The position numbers were made by a program, and so were the translations under genes. Of a DNA stretch of 64,000 nucleotides, positions 15,177 through 22,987 are shown piece by piece. The notes beneath the pieces were generated by a model. It did no database searches. It saw only the letters and a program-made list of their open reading frames with translations, and had not been told where the DNA came from. The stretch's first letter is position 1, and every line of letters begins with the position of its first letter. The stretch comes from Moorena sp. SIOASIH (GTDB taxonomy: Bacteria; Cyanobacteriota; Cyanobacteriia; Cyanobacteriales; Coleofasciculaceae), in NCBI RefSeq assembly GCF_010671925.1, contig NZ_JAAHIH010000008.1, forward strand, positions 278,045 to 342,044. Reading direction: 5' to 3'.

Positions 15177-17138
15177 ATGCTGAAACTATTGCTGATAGTG
15201 CTAGTGCTGGTAGTGCTGCTATCCCTAGTATGGCTAGTATTGCCCAAAAAATGGAGGATAATCCTAGGAGGAGGAAAAATGGTAGTTAAGTATAAAATTC
15301 ATCCTGCAATCGGTATTGCTCGTGTTGGTAACAGCGAAGAGTATTATCTAGAACCAGAAACAAGAGGAGGACTTCCCATCAAGCCAGATGGAAGTGAGTT
15401 TCAAAAAACTGACTTCCGAGATAGTCAGAGCAGACTGCGTCGCCAAGCAGTCCGTTTTCGCCTTTATAAATACACCTACTCAGAAGATGAGAGTACATTG
15501 ATAGAGGTAACAGAAGTTACTCAGTCAAATATGGATTCTCTGGGTATAAGTAGTATTGATTGGACTGTTCATTTAGCTAATAAAAAAGCTAGTTGGTACG
15601 AGTTCCAGACTATAAAAGGTGAAAATGGATACGCTTCCAATCATCCTTTACGTAACAGTAATTATTCAGAACATTCAGGAGACCGGACATATCTCTTCAT
15701 CGATTTCGGTTACAGAACCTTATCGTTAGAACCATCAACTTCTCTGCCATCAGCTCCCCAGGAATTCAACGAGGCAACTAAACCTGCTGGTTATCCTAGT
15801 CGCTATCCTCCGGAGCCACTATATGATGGTTCTAGCACAACCGTGACCATTAGTTCCTTAGGAAAGGTACTAATTGACTCTGATGGTAAACTGATCGTAG
15901 TAGGAGGATACGGTAAAGCTGGTTCGAGCAACGCAAAACCAGAGATTACGGATTATGCTAACAATGACTATTGGTGGGATGATACCTCCGACGGACCAGT
16001 TTCTGCAACAATAACCTTTGCCGACAGCACTCAAAAAGAAGCATCTCCTGCTTGGGTATTGGTGGGACCACCTGCTTATGCCCCGGAGATTGTCAATATG
16101 GTCACCCTGTACGATACCATCTTTGATGTGGCGGTGCGGGAGATGGAATACCGCCCAGATATTTACGAGGATAGTTTTTGGAAAAAGGGTTCTACGGGTT
16201 ACAAACCGAACTTCCAGGCGGACATCAAACCCATTCTCGACCATGCTTCTATGATGCCCTGGGTAGTTGCCATACCGCCCAAACCCCATACCTTTGACTC
16301 TGATTTACTAGGAAATACCAGTCAAGACTACAACGGTCTACGGGCATACTTTTTTGACCAAATCCGGGCACCAGACCAGAAAAATACGCTGAAATCTCCG
16401 AAAACTGGCTATCCGATGATGCCCTATTTGGCAGGAGACGATGCCACTGGTTCCAGCCAGAAGTCAAAGAAGTATCTGACCTTGACAGACACCCAATATT
16501 TCATGCTTCAGCAGTGGGTAGAGGGATACTTTGAAAACATTACACCACCAACCCCTCAGGTAGCAGATCCTGGTCAAGAGCTTACCTGTGCTAGCTTGGA
16601 AAACTGCGTGGGAGGGGCTTTTTCTCCTGGAATCGAAATGACCTGGATTTCACGGAATCCCAAGATTTACTCTGAGCCTTTCCGGATTAACAAGAAAACA
16701 ATCAACTACAGTGAAAATAAGCCCCTTAGCTTGGGTATGAACTTGGACGAAGGTGTTGAGCCAGGGGATATTACCAAGTTTATGGCTTTGCCTTGGCAGG
16801 CAGATTTCAATGAGTGTTCTATTCAACCTCTTGACCGTATTGTTTGGTGGTGGCCTGCACAGCGCCCATACTTTGTCTATTCCGATCCTACTCCCACATC
16901 TACTTTCCAAACGCAAGGACCAGACGAGAGTATCAAGGATCGACAGATGCCTTGGATAGGCACTGACTACGACCAAAATGCTAGCGATTACGTTATGTTT
17001 CCCGATGGCGTAGACATGGTTCAGAAGTGGCATGAACTGGGATTTGTGTTGGAAGTTTCACACTATGACCAGAATTGGCCTAGTACTTTGCCTAAACCCT
17101 ATTACGCTGAAGTAGACCGAACCTTACCTCGTGACTAA
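15177..17138 (+). CDS. LodA/GoxA-type CTQ-dependent amino acid oxidase
   Basis: A family of quinoprotein oxidases that deaminate Lys, Gly or other amino acids with release of H2O2, using cysteine tryptophylquinone (CTQ) built from the protein itself. The family start is seen at KYKIHPAIGIARVGNSEEYY. Candidate CTQ residues are Cys547 (WQADFNECS) and Trp618 (MVQKWHELGF). Counted from the internal ATG at 15279 they are 513 and 584, close to 516 and 581 reported for Marinomonas LodA. Oddity: the frame begins with a hydrophobic anchor (LKLLLIVLVLVVLLSLVWLV, then KKWR) not usual in the family, and AGGAGGAGG precedes the internal ATG, so the short form may be the main product. LodB follows with an 8-bp overlap. 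Confidence 0.88.
   Translation: MLKLLLIVLVLVVLLSLVWLVLPKKWRIILGGGKMVVKYKIHPAIGIARVGNSEEYYLEPETRGGLPIKPDGSEFQKTDFRDSQSRLRRQAVRFRLYKYTYSEDESTLIEVTEVTQSNMDSLGISSIDWTVHLANKKASWYEFQTIKGENGYASNHPLRNSNYSEHSGDRTYLFIDFGYRTLSLEPSTSLPSAPQEFNEATKPAGYPSRYPPEPLYDGSSTTVTISSLGKVLIDSDGKLIVVGGYGKAGSSNAKPEITDYANNDYWWDDTSDGPVSATITFADSTQKEASPAWVLVGPPAYAPEIVNMVTLYDTIFDVAVREMEYRPDIYEDSFWKKGSTGYKPNFQADIKPILDHASMMPWVVAIPPKPHTFDSDLLGNTSQDYNGLRAYFFDQIRAPDQKNTLKSPKTGYPMMPYLAGDDATGSSQKSKKYLTLTDTQYFMLQQWVEGYFENITPPTPQVADPGQELTCASLENCVGGAFSPGIEMTWISRNPKIYSEPFRINKKTINYSENKPLSLGMNLDEGVEPGDITKFMALPWQADFNECSIQPLDRIVWWWPAQRPYFVYSDPTPTSTFQTQGPDESIKDRQMPWIGTDYDQNASDYVMFPDGVDMVQKWHELGFVLEVSHYDQNWPSTLPKPYYAEVDRTLPRD
15266..15274 (+). 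promoter_or_regulatory. Strong internal Shine-Dalgarno before ATG 15279
   Basis: AGGAGGAGG lies four bases before the in-frame ATG at 15279, where LodA family homology begins. The outer ATG at 15177 has no comparable site. This decides between a soluble product and one with an N-terminal membrane anchor, or indicates that both are made. Confidence 0.6.
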
Positions 17139-18486
17139 TCACCTCCCTTCGGAGATTGATATTGCTATTATCGGTGGTGGTCCTGCAGGGGCTGCCACTG
17201 CCCTTGCTCTCCAGAAACAGGGAGCAAGACCGATTGCCATCTTTGAAAAATCTCAGCAGGATGATTTTCGAGTTGGTGAAACTATCTCCCCCAACACCCA
17301 ATCGATTTTAAAGGAATTGGGGGTGCTGGACTCCTTTTTAAAAGATGGTCATCTGCCATCTTTAGGTAGTAGTTCGGCTTGGGGCAGTGCTGAACTTGGA
17401 TTTAATGATTTCTTCCTCTATCCTGGTAGACAGGGTTGGCATTTAAAGCGATCGCGTTTTGATGCTTCTCTGGCGGAGTCGGCAGCAGAGGTTGGTGCGA
17501 TCCTCATGCGCCAGACTAAGGTGATCAGATGGCAGCAATTAAGGGATGGCAAATGGCTTCTGAGCTTACGTAGTAAAGACCGTGGAGAATTTCAGGTCAA
17601 GGCGTCTTTTGTGGTTGATGCCAGCGGACGCCGTAGCCTATTTGCCATTAGGCAAGGAGCAAAGCCAGTCCGGATCGATCAGCTGATTGGTGTTGCCTGT
17701 GTCTTCACCTTTGAAACAGATGCTCCCCAAAATTACTACACTTTAGTAGAGGCAACGGAATTGGGTTGGTGGTATGCTGCTCGTTTACCTAATCAGCGGG
17801 TGATTGTTAGCTTAATGAGCGATCGCAAACTGCTGCAGCAATATGGACTCCTGCAATTGCCCAATTGGACAGCATATCTCCAGAAAACTCAGTACGTGCA
17901 GGAATTAAGTGCTAACGCTTCTTCTCAATCCAGGCTTTTGATTCAGCCAGCCTATTCTCAGTATTTAGATCAGATCACTGGTGATGGCTGGCTAGCTGTT
18001 GGGGATGCAGCTTGTACCCTAGATCCCCTATCGTCGGCTGGTATTCACAAGGCGTTGGAGTCGGGAATTAAAGCAGCTGATGCGATCGCAAATTATTTTA
18101 AAGGTAATTCTCAAGCTTTGAGCACCTACGAATCTCAAGCCCTTCACCAGTTTGAACTGTATTTAGAAGACCGGCGCAAATACTATGCTATGGAAACTCG
18201 TTGGTCTAATTCCCCTTTCTGGCAGAGCAGAAGAGGTAGCATTACTCTTGCGCCCTCACAACCCCTTCTTTTTCAAGAATCACCTCAAATTGCCAAAACC
18301 TTAAGGGGATTGACCATGTACCTACCTGCTAAGGATTTACGCTTGCTCTGTAATTTCTGTACCTCTGGCAACATCGCCAGTGATGTAGTTTCCAAATTCC
18401 TCAGCGAAACACATCACCAAGTTTCTGCCTACCGAGTTATTGAAGCACTTCAATATCTATTACAACAAGAGGTAATATCAGCGTAA
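17131..18486 (+). CDS. LodB-type FAD-dependent protein (CTQ maturation partner)
   Basis: A 451-residue flavoprotein of the halogenase/monooxygenase-like fold. It has an FAD-binding GGGPAGAATALAL near residue 15, VGETISPNTQSIL, and GDAACTLDPLSSAGIHKALESG near residue 290. The start is a GTG overlapping the stop of the LodA gene by 8 bases, so the two are translationally coupled. In Marinomonas, LodB is required to form the CTQ cofactor in LodA; the same role is inferred here. The stop codon is contributed by the first bases of a family C element. A tryptophan-halogenase role is less likely: the Lys of the halogenase active site is not evident and the neighbour is LodA. Confidence 0.85.
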   Translation: MTNHLPSEIDIAIIGGGPAGAATALALQKQGARPIAIFEKSQQDDFRVGETISPNTQSILKELGVLDSFLKDGHLPSLGSSSAWGSAELGFNDFFLYPGRQGWHLKRSRFDASLAESAAEVGAILMRQTKVIRWQQLRDGKWLLSLRSKDRGEFQVKASFVVDASGRRSLFAIRQGAKPVRIDQLIGVACVFTFETDAPQNYYTLVEATELGWWYAARLPNQRVIVSLMSDRKLLQQYGLLQLPNWTAYLQKTQYVQELSANASSQSRLLIQPAYSQYLDQITGDGWLAVGDAACTLDPLSSAGIHKALESGIKAADAIANYFKGNSQALSTYESQALHQFELYLEDRRKYYAMETRWSNSPFWQSRRGSITLAPSQPLLFQESPQIAKTLRGLTMYLPAKDLRLLCNFCTSGNIASDVVSKFLSETHHQVSAYRVIEALQYLLQQEVISA

Positions 18487-18657
18487 GTATTCAGCCGTCA
18501 GCTGTCAGCCGTCAGCTTTATGAATCCCTGACAGCAGACATAACAGAGCTTAAACGAATGCTTACCTCTTTTATTCAAAAGCACCTCAAGTAGCGTGACA
18601 CAGGCTTCGACGCTGGGACGTAACGCATAAGCTGATAGCTGATAGCTGAATGCTTAC
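18483..18657. mobile_element. Family C miniature element, copy 2 (175 bp)
   Basis: Ends GTAAGTATTCAGC and GCTGAATGCTTAC (inverted). The interior has CCGTCAGC and GCTGATA-type units and a GTAGCGTGACACAGGCTT repeat. It supplies the TAA stop of the LodB-type gene in the same phase as the copy at 13343. No target duplication is visible. Confidence 0.65.
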
Positions 18658-18768
18658 CAGATAGTTAGTCGGTAGAAGTATTGCATAGGGACTATAGTAT
18701 TCTTTTTTCTATTTAGGAATCTAGCCGCTTACAGCGTTTTTCATAACTACAAGGTACACAGGATTTTT

Positions 18769-19026
18769 GGCGTTGCTGAATCAAGTAATGGATAGGAGTA
18801 GAGTGGGCATCCTGCCCGCTCGAAAATAAGCATGAAACTGGCAAGATGCCAGTTCCACCAAGATGCCCATTCCACGCAAGATGCCAGTTCCACCAAGATG
18901 CCCATTCCACGCAAGATGCCCATTCCACGGCAAGATGCCCATTCTACAGGTGCGACCCAAGGGCGATTTACTCGCCCTAGGAGGCGCGCACCTACTCTTA
19001 AAATCATTCTATTATTCAGCAACGCC
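18769..19026. mobile_element. Family A relative with different contents (258 bp), nested in a family T element
   Basis: Perfect inverted ends GGCGTTGCTGAAT (18769-18781 and 19014-19026) with an 8-bp duplication GGATTTTT (18761-18768 and 19027-19034). In place of the G/C hairpin core it has alternating units of the AAGATGCCAGTTCCACC and AAGATGCCCATTCCAC type (18840-18950). It is inserted between a family T end (about 18728, TTACAGCG, CAAGGTACAC) and the heptamer array that follows at 19035. Confidence 0.85.
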
Positions 19027-19034
19027 GGATTTTT

Positions 19035-19130
19035 TCCCTATTCCCTACTCCCTATTCCCTACTCCCTACTCCCTGTTCCCTACTCCCTGTTCCCTGTTCC
19101 CTGTTCCCTGTTCCCTTTTCCCTTTCCTAA
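19035..19130. repeat. Heptamer array (CCCTATT/CCCTACT/CCCTGTT)
   Basis: About 13 heptamer units. The array forms the 3' end of the next minus-strand gene, giving its product the tail GKREQGTGNREQGVGNRE. Confidence 0.9.
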
Positions 19131-20880
19131 AACCACCTTTAATACCACGGTTTGGATCGCGAAGTTGGATATTATCTTCTAGTTCAAATGCACAAGGGAG
19201 TTTGGCAGACCAGCATAGCTCATAGTCTTCTGGAGAGATATCTTGTGGAGAAAAATAATTAATACCATTGACTTGTTTTTTTACTAAATCTGACCTCATC
19301 ATCTGGGGAGGGAGAATCAGTCGATAGAACGTTTTTTGATTCAGAACAATAACTAAGGTTATAACAGCTAAAGCTAAATAACTAGTTATCCTAAAAATTT
19401 TAGGAATTATCCATAACTTGGATGGCTGTATTGTTTTAGTGATTATGAAATTTAAATTCCCATTTTTTTGATTAAAAACTATAGTAATATATAAAGCAGG
19501 TAGAAGAATTAGATATCCTAGTCCAAATCTGATTACAGGAGCATAGAGCATCATAAATAGGGTTCCCGAAATGGCTAACCCTAATACCCAAATCAAACCC
19601 CAGAGGCGATGAATGATTGATGTGCGGAGAATATAGATGGCTAATAAAATTGAAATTAAAATTATTCCAGTCGCAATTTGATTGAGAGTACTAGAACTGA
19701 ACCACTGCCAAAATAACCAAAGCCAGGGATTGGAATTTGGGGGAGGTGAGCCAAACCAGGTTCCCCAGCCGCGAGTGTTTTCAGCAACTGCCTCAGCGTC
19801 TTCTGCTGTCCAAGACCAAGGTAAATCCAGACAGAAGAAGGATGATGGAAAAAGTGGGCAACCAGAGGTGACGATATTGACAGCAAACATGGGTGATAAG
19901 AGTAAACTCGTGATTACACCACCTATCACTAGTCGTTGCAAACAAAACCTACTGAAAACAGTATAAAAAATAACTGATATTAATAATAGGGGTAGAGAAG
20001 TAAGTTTTATAGTTACAGCTCCAGCTGCTAAAATTAGTGGGATAAATTCATCGTAAAATTTATTGTTAAATTTATTTTTAAAACTAGAATTTTTCTCCTG
20101 AGTTACGGATGATGAGCGATGCTGAGCAATGATTAACATTACCCAAGCGATGATTACAGTAATCAAAATTACTGGGATATCTGGTGATGGAGATACCAGG
20201 ATATCTGACATCAGACTGGATATGGCTAGCAGAGGGAGTAGAATCAATGAGCAGATGACGATAAACCAGTCACTTAGCTGTGCTTGATTGCTGAATAGTT
20301 GAGCTAGAGCAATCAGAAAGTGTACTGTTGCGAGAAGAAAGGCAAAGCCATTGGTGATGGCACTAACTTGAGCATCCAAAATTGGAGGGTTAAACGGAGC
20401 AGCGAGAGCAAACCACGATGAGGTAAAACCAAGCTGCTGAAGGAGCAGGGCGATACCTGGCACTGCTCCATACTCGGACAACCATCGGATGGCTCCATAG
20501 TGATAGAGACCTGTGTCAATCCAAGTTACTTGTCGGCTGGTGAATGCTGCTACACCAAATTCTAAGGTCAACAATCCCAAGGCTAGGTTGGGAAACAGGA
20601 TGAAAAATAGATTAGCAATTTGATCGCGGGTAGGTTGTGATGTCAGAGACAATAAACTGAGACTAGCAGCGGTACACCAGCCTACCCAGGAATTGAGGGG
20701 AAATACTAGGGAGGTTGCTAGCAGTGCAATGGACAGCACAACGATTCCCAACCACACTGCTGCAATAATGCGATCGCTAACTCGTTTAAAGGAATCTGCT
20801 TGGAGTACATTCAGCACAGCAGTTCCGATCAAGTAGCAAGGAATAAGTAGAAAATTCCAAGTCGTGATGAAGTAGAACAT
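19066..20880 (-). CDS. Polytopic membrane protein, glycan-assembly type (unrecognised family)
   Basis: About 604 residues from the ATG at 20880 (MFYFITTWNFLLIPCYLIG). The upstream reading to 20949 is encoded by a repeat array and is not credible. There are at least ten hydrophobic segments. An early charged loop, TWIDTGLYHYGAIRWLSEYG, resembles the acidic first loop of lipid-linked sugar transferases. The final 18 or so residues are repeat-encoded, so the native C terminus was near NIQLRDPNRG. It lies upstream of a FAD oxidoreductase and several GT2 genes, so it probably acts in surface polysaccharide assembly. The specific enzyme is unknown. Confidence 0.65.
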   Translation of the reverse strand: MFYFITTWNFLLIPCYLIGTAVLNVLQADSFKRVSDRIIAAVWLGIVVLSIALLATSLVFPLNSWVGWCTAASLSLLSLTSQPTRDQIANLFFILFPNLALGLLTLEFGVAAFTSRQVTWIDTGLYHYGAIRWLSEYGAVPGIALLLQQLGFTSSWFALAAPFNPPILDAQVSAITNGFAFLLATVHFLIALAQLFSNQAQLSDWFIVICSLILLPLLAISSLMSDILVSPSPDIPVILITVIIAWVMLIIAQHRSSSVTQEKNSSFKNKFNNKFYDEFIPLILAAGAVTIKLTSLPLLLISVIFYTVFSRFCLQRLVIGGVITSLLLSPMFAVNIVTSGCPLFPSSFFCLDLPWSWTAEDAEAVAENTRGWGTWFGSPPPNSNPWLWLFWQWFSSSTLNQIATGIILISILLAIYILRTSIIHRLWGLIWVLGLAISGTLFMMLYAPVIRFGLGYLILLPALYITIVFNQKNGNLNFIITKTIQPSKLWIIPKIFRITSYLALAVITLVIVLNQKTFYRLILPPQMMRSDLVKKQVNGINYFSPQDISPEDYELCWSAKLPCAFELEDNIQLRDPNRGIKGGFRKGKREQGTGNREQGVGNRE

Positions 20881-20931
20881 GCCTATATAGCATTTGTATC
20901 TGGGTTGTAAACACAGGAATTGCCGAAAAAG

Positions 20932-21186
20932 GCAAGAGGCAAGAGGCAAGAGGCAAAAGCAGTTTTATTGGACAGTAAAAAAAAGACCATACAGGTTTAC
21001 ATCTCAAATACAAACCCTATAGCGTTTCTAGGACTCATGAGGTACACATAACTGTTTGACTATTGACTCTTCCCTTCCCCTCCTGGGAGGGGTTACGGGT
21101 GGGTTTCTCTTACCTGCTCCCTGCTCCCTGCTCCCTGCTCCCTAAAACCTAGATATTTGTACCTCACAAGTCGTATAATTGCTATA
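20932..21186. mobile_element. Family T repeat element
   Basis: The inner part, 21018-21186, is bounded by TATAGCGTTTCTAGGACT, GAGGTAC and the matching inverted sequence GTACCTCACAAGTCGTATAA, GCTATA. The interior holds a conserved CCTCCTGGGAGGGGTTACGG block and a CTCCCTG array. The outer part (AGGCAAGAGGC array, ACATCTCAAATACAAAC) matches 7267-7380. It ends four bases from the stop codon of the next gene. Confidence 0.7.
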
Positions 21187-21190
21187 TAGC

Positions 21191-22660
21191 CTATACAGGC
21201 TGAAAAACTGAGTCCTCTACTGAATCCTGTTTTTGCTTTAACTCTTCTGTGGTAAATTCTTCATAGTAAGACCGCTCAGTATTTACCTGCCACAGATCAT
21301 GGTTTTCCCCCAGTAAGTTCTTAACTGCTAGCATTCCTGTTAACATCGAATGGTCTTGATTGTTGTAGCGATGCATCCCATTACGTCCAATAGTTTGTAG
21401 GTTTTCAAAGTCTGCTAAAAAATCTTGAATCACTTGTAAATGCTGACGATAATCACGGTCGTAAACTGGGTAAGCTTTAGGTTGGCGCAACACAGTACCA
21501 TCCTCTACAGCTTTAGCATCAGCCAGACCTAAACTCGCCAATTCACGGGTGGCTAAATCCAGCAATTTGGTCTCAGATAGATTCCAGATTTCATCTCCCT
21601 CATTACAGAAGTATTCTAAACCCAGACAGGTCTTGCTAGGATCCGATACCATTTTTGCACTCCAATTCTTAAAGTTTTGGATGCGACCCACTTTCACCTC
21701 TGGACTATGAATATAAATCCACTGATCAGGAAATAGGTCTTTAGCATCAATAATCAGTGCTACAATAATAAAAGCTCGATAAGATAGGGATTTAGCTGCT
21801 TCGATTACCGGTGGTGGGGGAGGTGGGTCGAGTTTTTTAACCAGTGCTGTCACTGGCATACTGGAGATGAAATGGTCTCCAGAGATACTGATAGTTTTTT
21901 CATCCTGCCAAGCAGTAATGCTTTTGATATGATTACCATCTCGTTGAATACTAGTCACTACAGTATTCAGTCTTACCTGACCACCTTGATTCTCTACTGC
22001 TTGCTGAAATTTTTCCCACATCATCCCTGGTCCAAGTAGGGGGTAATCAAATTCCTTAATCAAGCTTTTGCTATTTTGACTTCCGAACAAAGAATTGATG
22101 ATTGCTCTTTTTAGAGATAATTTTTGAATACGCTGTGCTGCCCATTCTGCTTGAATTTTATCGCAGGGTATGCCCCAGACTTTCTCGGTATACGTTTTAA
22201 AAAATAGTCTGTATAGGCGACGACCAAAGCGATCGCTTACCCATTCTTCAAATGTTTCAGGTTCACGCCAAGGTCGCAATTTTGCCTTGATTTTTGCCTT
22301 CAAGTAGCTGAGCAAAATAACTACACTGGTAATGATGCCTAGATTCGATAGGGTGTTAAAAATTGAGAGGGGATAGTCGTAGAATTTACCCTGGTAATAA
22401 ATGCGTGACATGCGGGGAACTTTGATAAAGTCTTCCCCTAAAACCTCTTGCCAACGTTGATGTGCTGCTTCTACTTTGGTATAGAAGCGATGACCACCAA
22501 TATCGAAGCGATAGCCTTTGTAGACTTCGGTGCGAGCAATACCACCGACTTTATTGGATTTTTCTAGAACGATAGGTTTAATGCCTTGTTTAACCAGGTC
22601 ATAGGCCGCAGTAAGACCAGCCGGTCCTGCGCCTGTAATCACTACGGGATAATGTTCCAT
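21191..22660 (-). CDS. FAD-dependent oxidoreductase (protoporphyrinogen oxidase/UDP-galactopyranose mutase-like)
   Basis: A 489-residue flavoprotein with an N-terminal dinucleotide-binding motif ITGAGPAGLTAAYDLVKQG, then EKSNKVGGIARTEVYKG and FDIGGHRFYTK, typical of the amine oxidase/UGM-like superfamily. Members of this subgroup often sit in polysaccharide clusters; that context holds here (GT2 genes and an ABC exporter). No transmembrane anchor is obvious apart from a hydrophobic stretch IITSVVILLSYLKAK near 125. The exact substrate is not assignable. A UDP-sugar ring mutase and an isoprenoid or pigment dehydrogenase are both possible. The 3' end abuts a family T element. Confidence 0.7.
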   Translation of the reverse strand: MEHYPVVITGAGPAGLTAAYDLVKQGIKPIVLEKSNKVGGIARTEVYKGYRFDIGGHRFYTKVEAAHQRWQEVLGEDFIKVPRMSRIYYQGKFYDYPLSIFNTLSNLGIITSVVILLSYLKAKIKAKLRPWREPETFEEWVSDRFGRRLYRLFFKTYTEKVWGIPCDKIQAEWAAQRIQKLSLKRAIINSLFGSQNSKSLIKEFDYPLLGPGMMWEKFQQAVENQGGQVRLNTVVTSIQRDGNHIKSITAWQDEKTISISGDHFISSMPVTALVKKLDPPPPPPVIEAAKSLSYRAFIIVALIIDAKDLFPDQWIYIHSPEVKVGRIQNFKNWSAKMVSDPSKTCLGLEYFCNEGDEIWNLSETKLLDLATRELASLGLADAKAVEDGTVLRQPKAYPVYDRDYRQHLQVIQDFLADFENLQTIGRNGMHRYNNQDHSMLTGMLAVKNLLGENHDLWQVNTERSYYEEFTTEELKQKQDSVEDSVFQPV

Positions 22661-22982
22661 TGATTAAAAATAGTGCGTCAGTGGTGAGTGCGTTAGTGGT
22701 GAGTGCTTAGTAGGAAAATATCGATTTTTATTCCATAGCGATCGCAATTCTAGGTTAAACCTAAGGTTAAACGTTATTTTAAACGTCGATAGTAACTGTT
22801 AGTGTTAATGATTTTATACTCATAAATAAACTCTATTTTAGTTTATTTTTAAAGAATAATTTATAGCATTTATCATACTTATGAGGTACATTAAATTTTA
22901 TTACCGTTGCTCCCTACTCCCTACTCCCTACTCCCTACTCCCTAAAACCCATTACGAAAGTACCTCAACCAATTGATACCTG
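22661..22982. other. Intergenic stretch with family T element
   Basis: Short tandem GTGAGTGCGTTAGTG (22680-22706), one HIP1 site, an AT-rich stretch that may hold the promoter for the minus-strand oxidoreductase, and the family T element listed separately. No gene is seen. Confidence 0.5.
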
Positions 22983-22987
22983 CTATA
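22862..22987. mobile_element. Family T miniature element (126 bp)
   Basis: Inverted ends TATAGCATTTATCATACTT, GAGGTAC and GTACCTCAACCAATTGATAC, GCTATA, enclosing a CTCCCTA heptamer array. The right end contains the TAG stop (22983-22985, read on the minus strand) of the neighbouring glycosyltransferase gene. Confidence 0.75.

Noticed and set aside
17131..18486. Flavin-dependent tryptophan halogenase
   Set aside because: The fold is similar, but the overlap with a LodA-type gene and the lack of an evident halogenase Lys/WxWxIP motif favour LodB.
18827..18950. CRISPR-like array
   Set aside because: The alternating units have no constant repeat with unique spacers; units differ in length and are bounded by transposon ends. 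No cas gene is in the window.
18713..19225. Several overlapping frames on both strands
   Set aside because: They are translations of tandem AAGATGCC units and heptamer arrays inside mobile elements.
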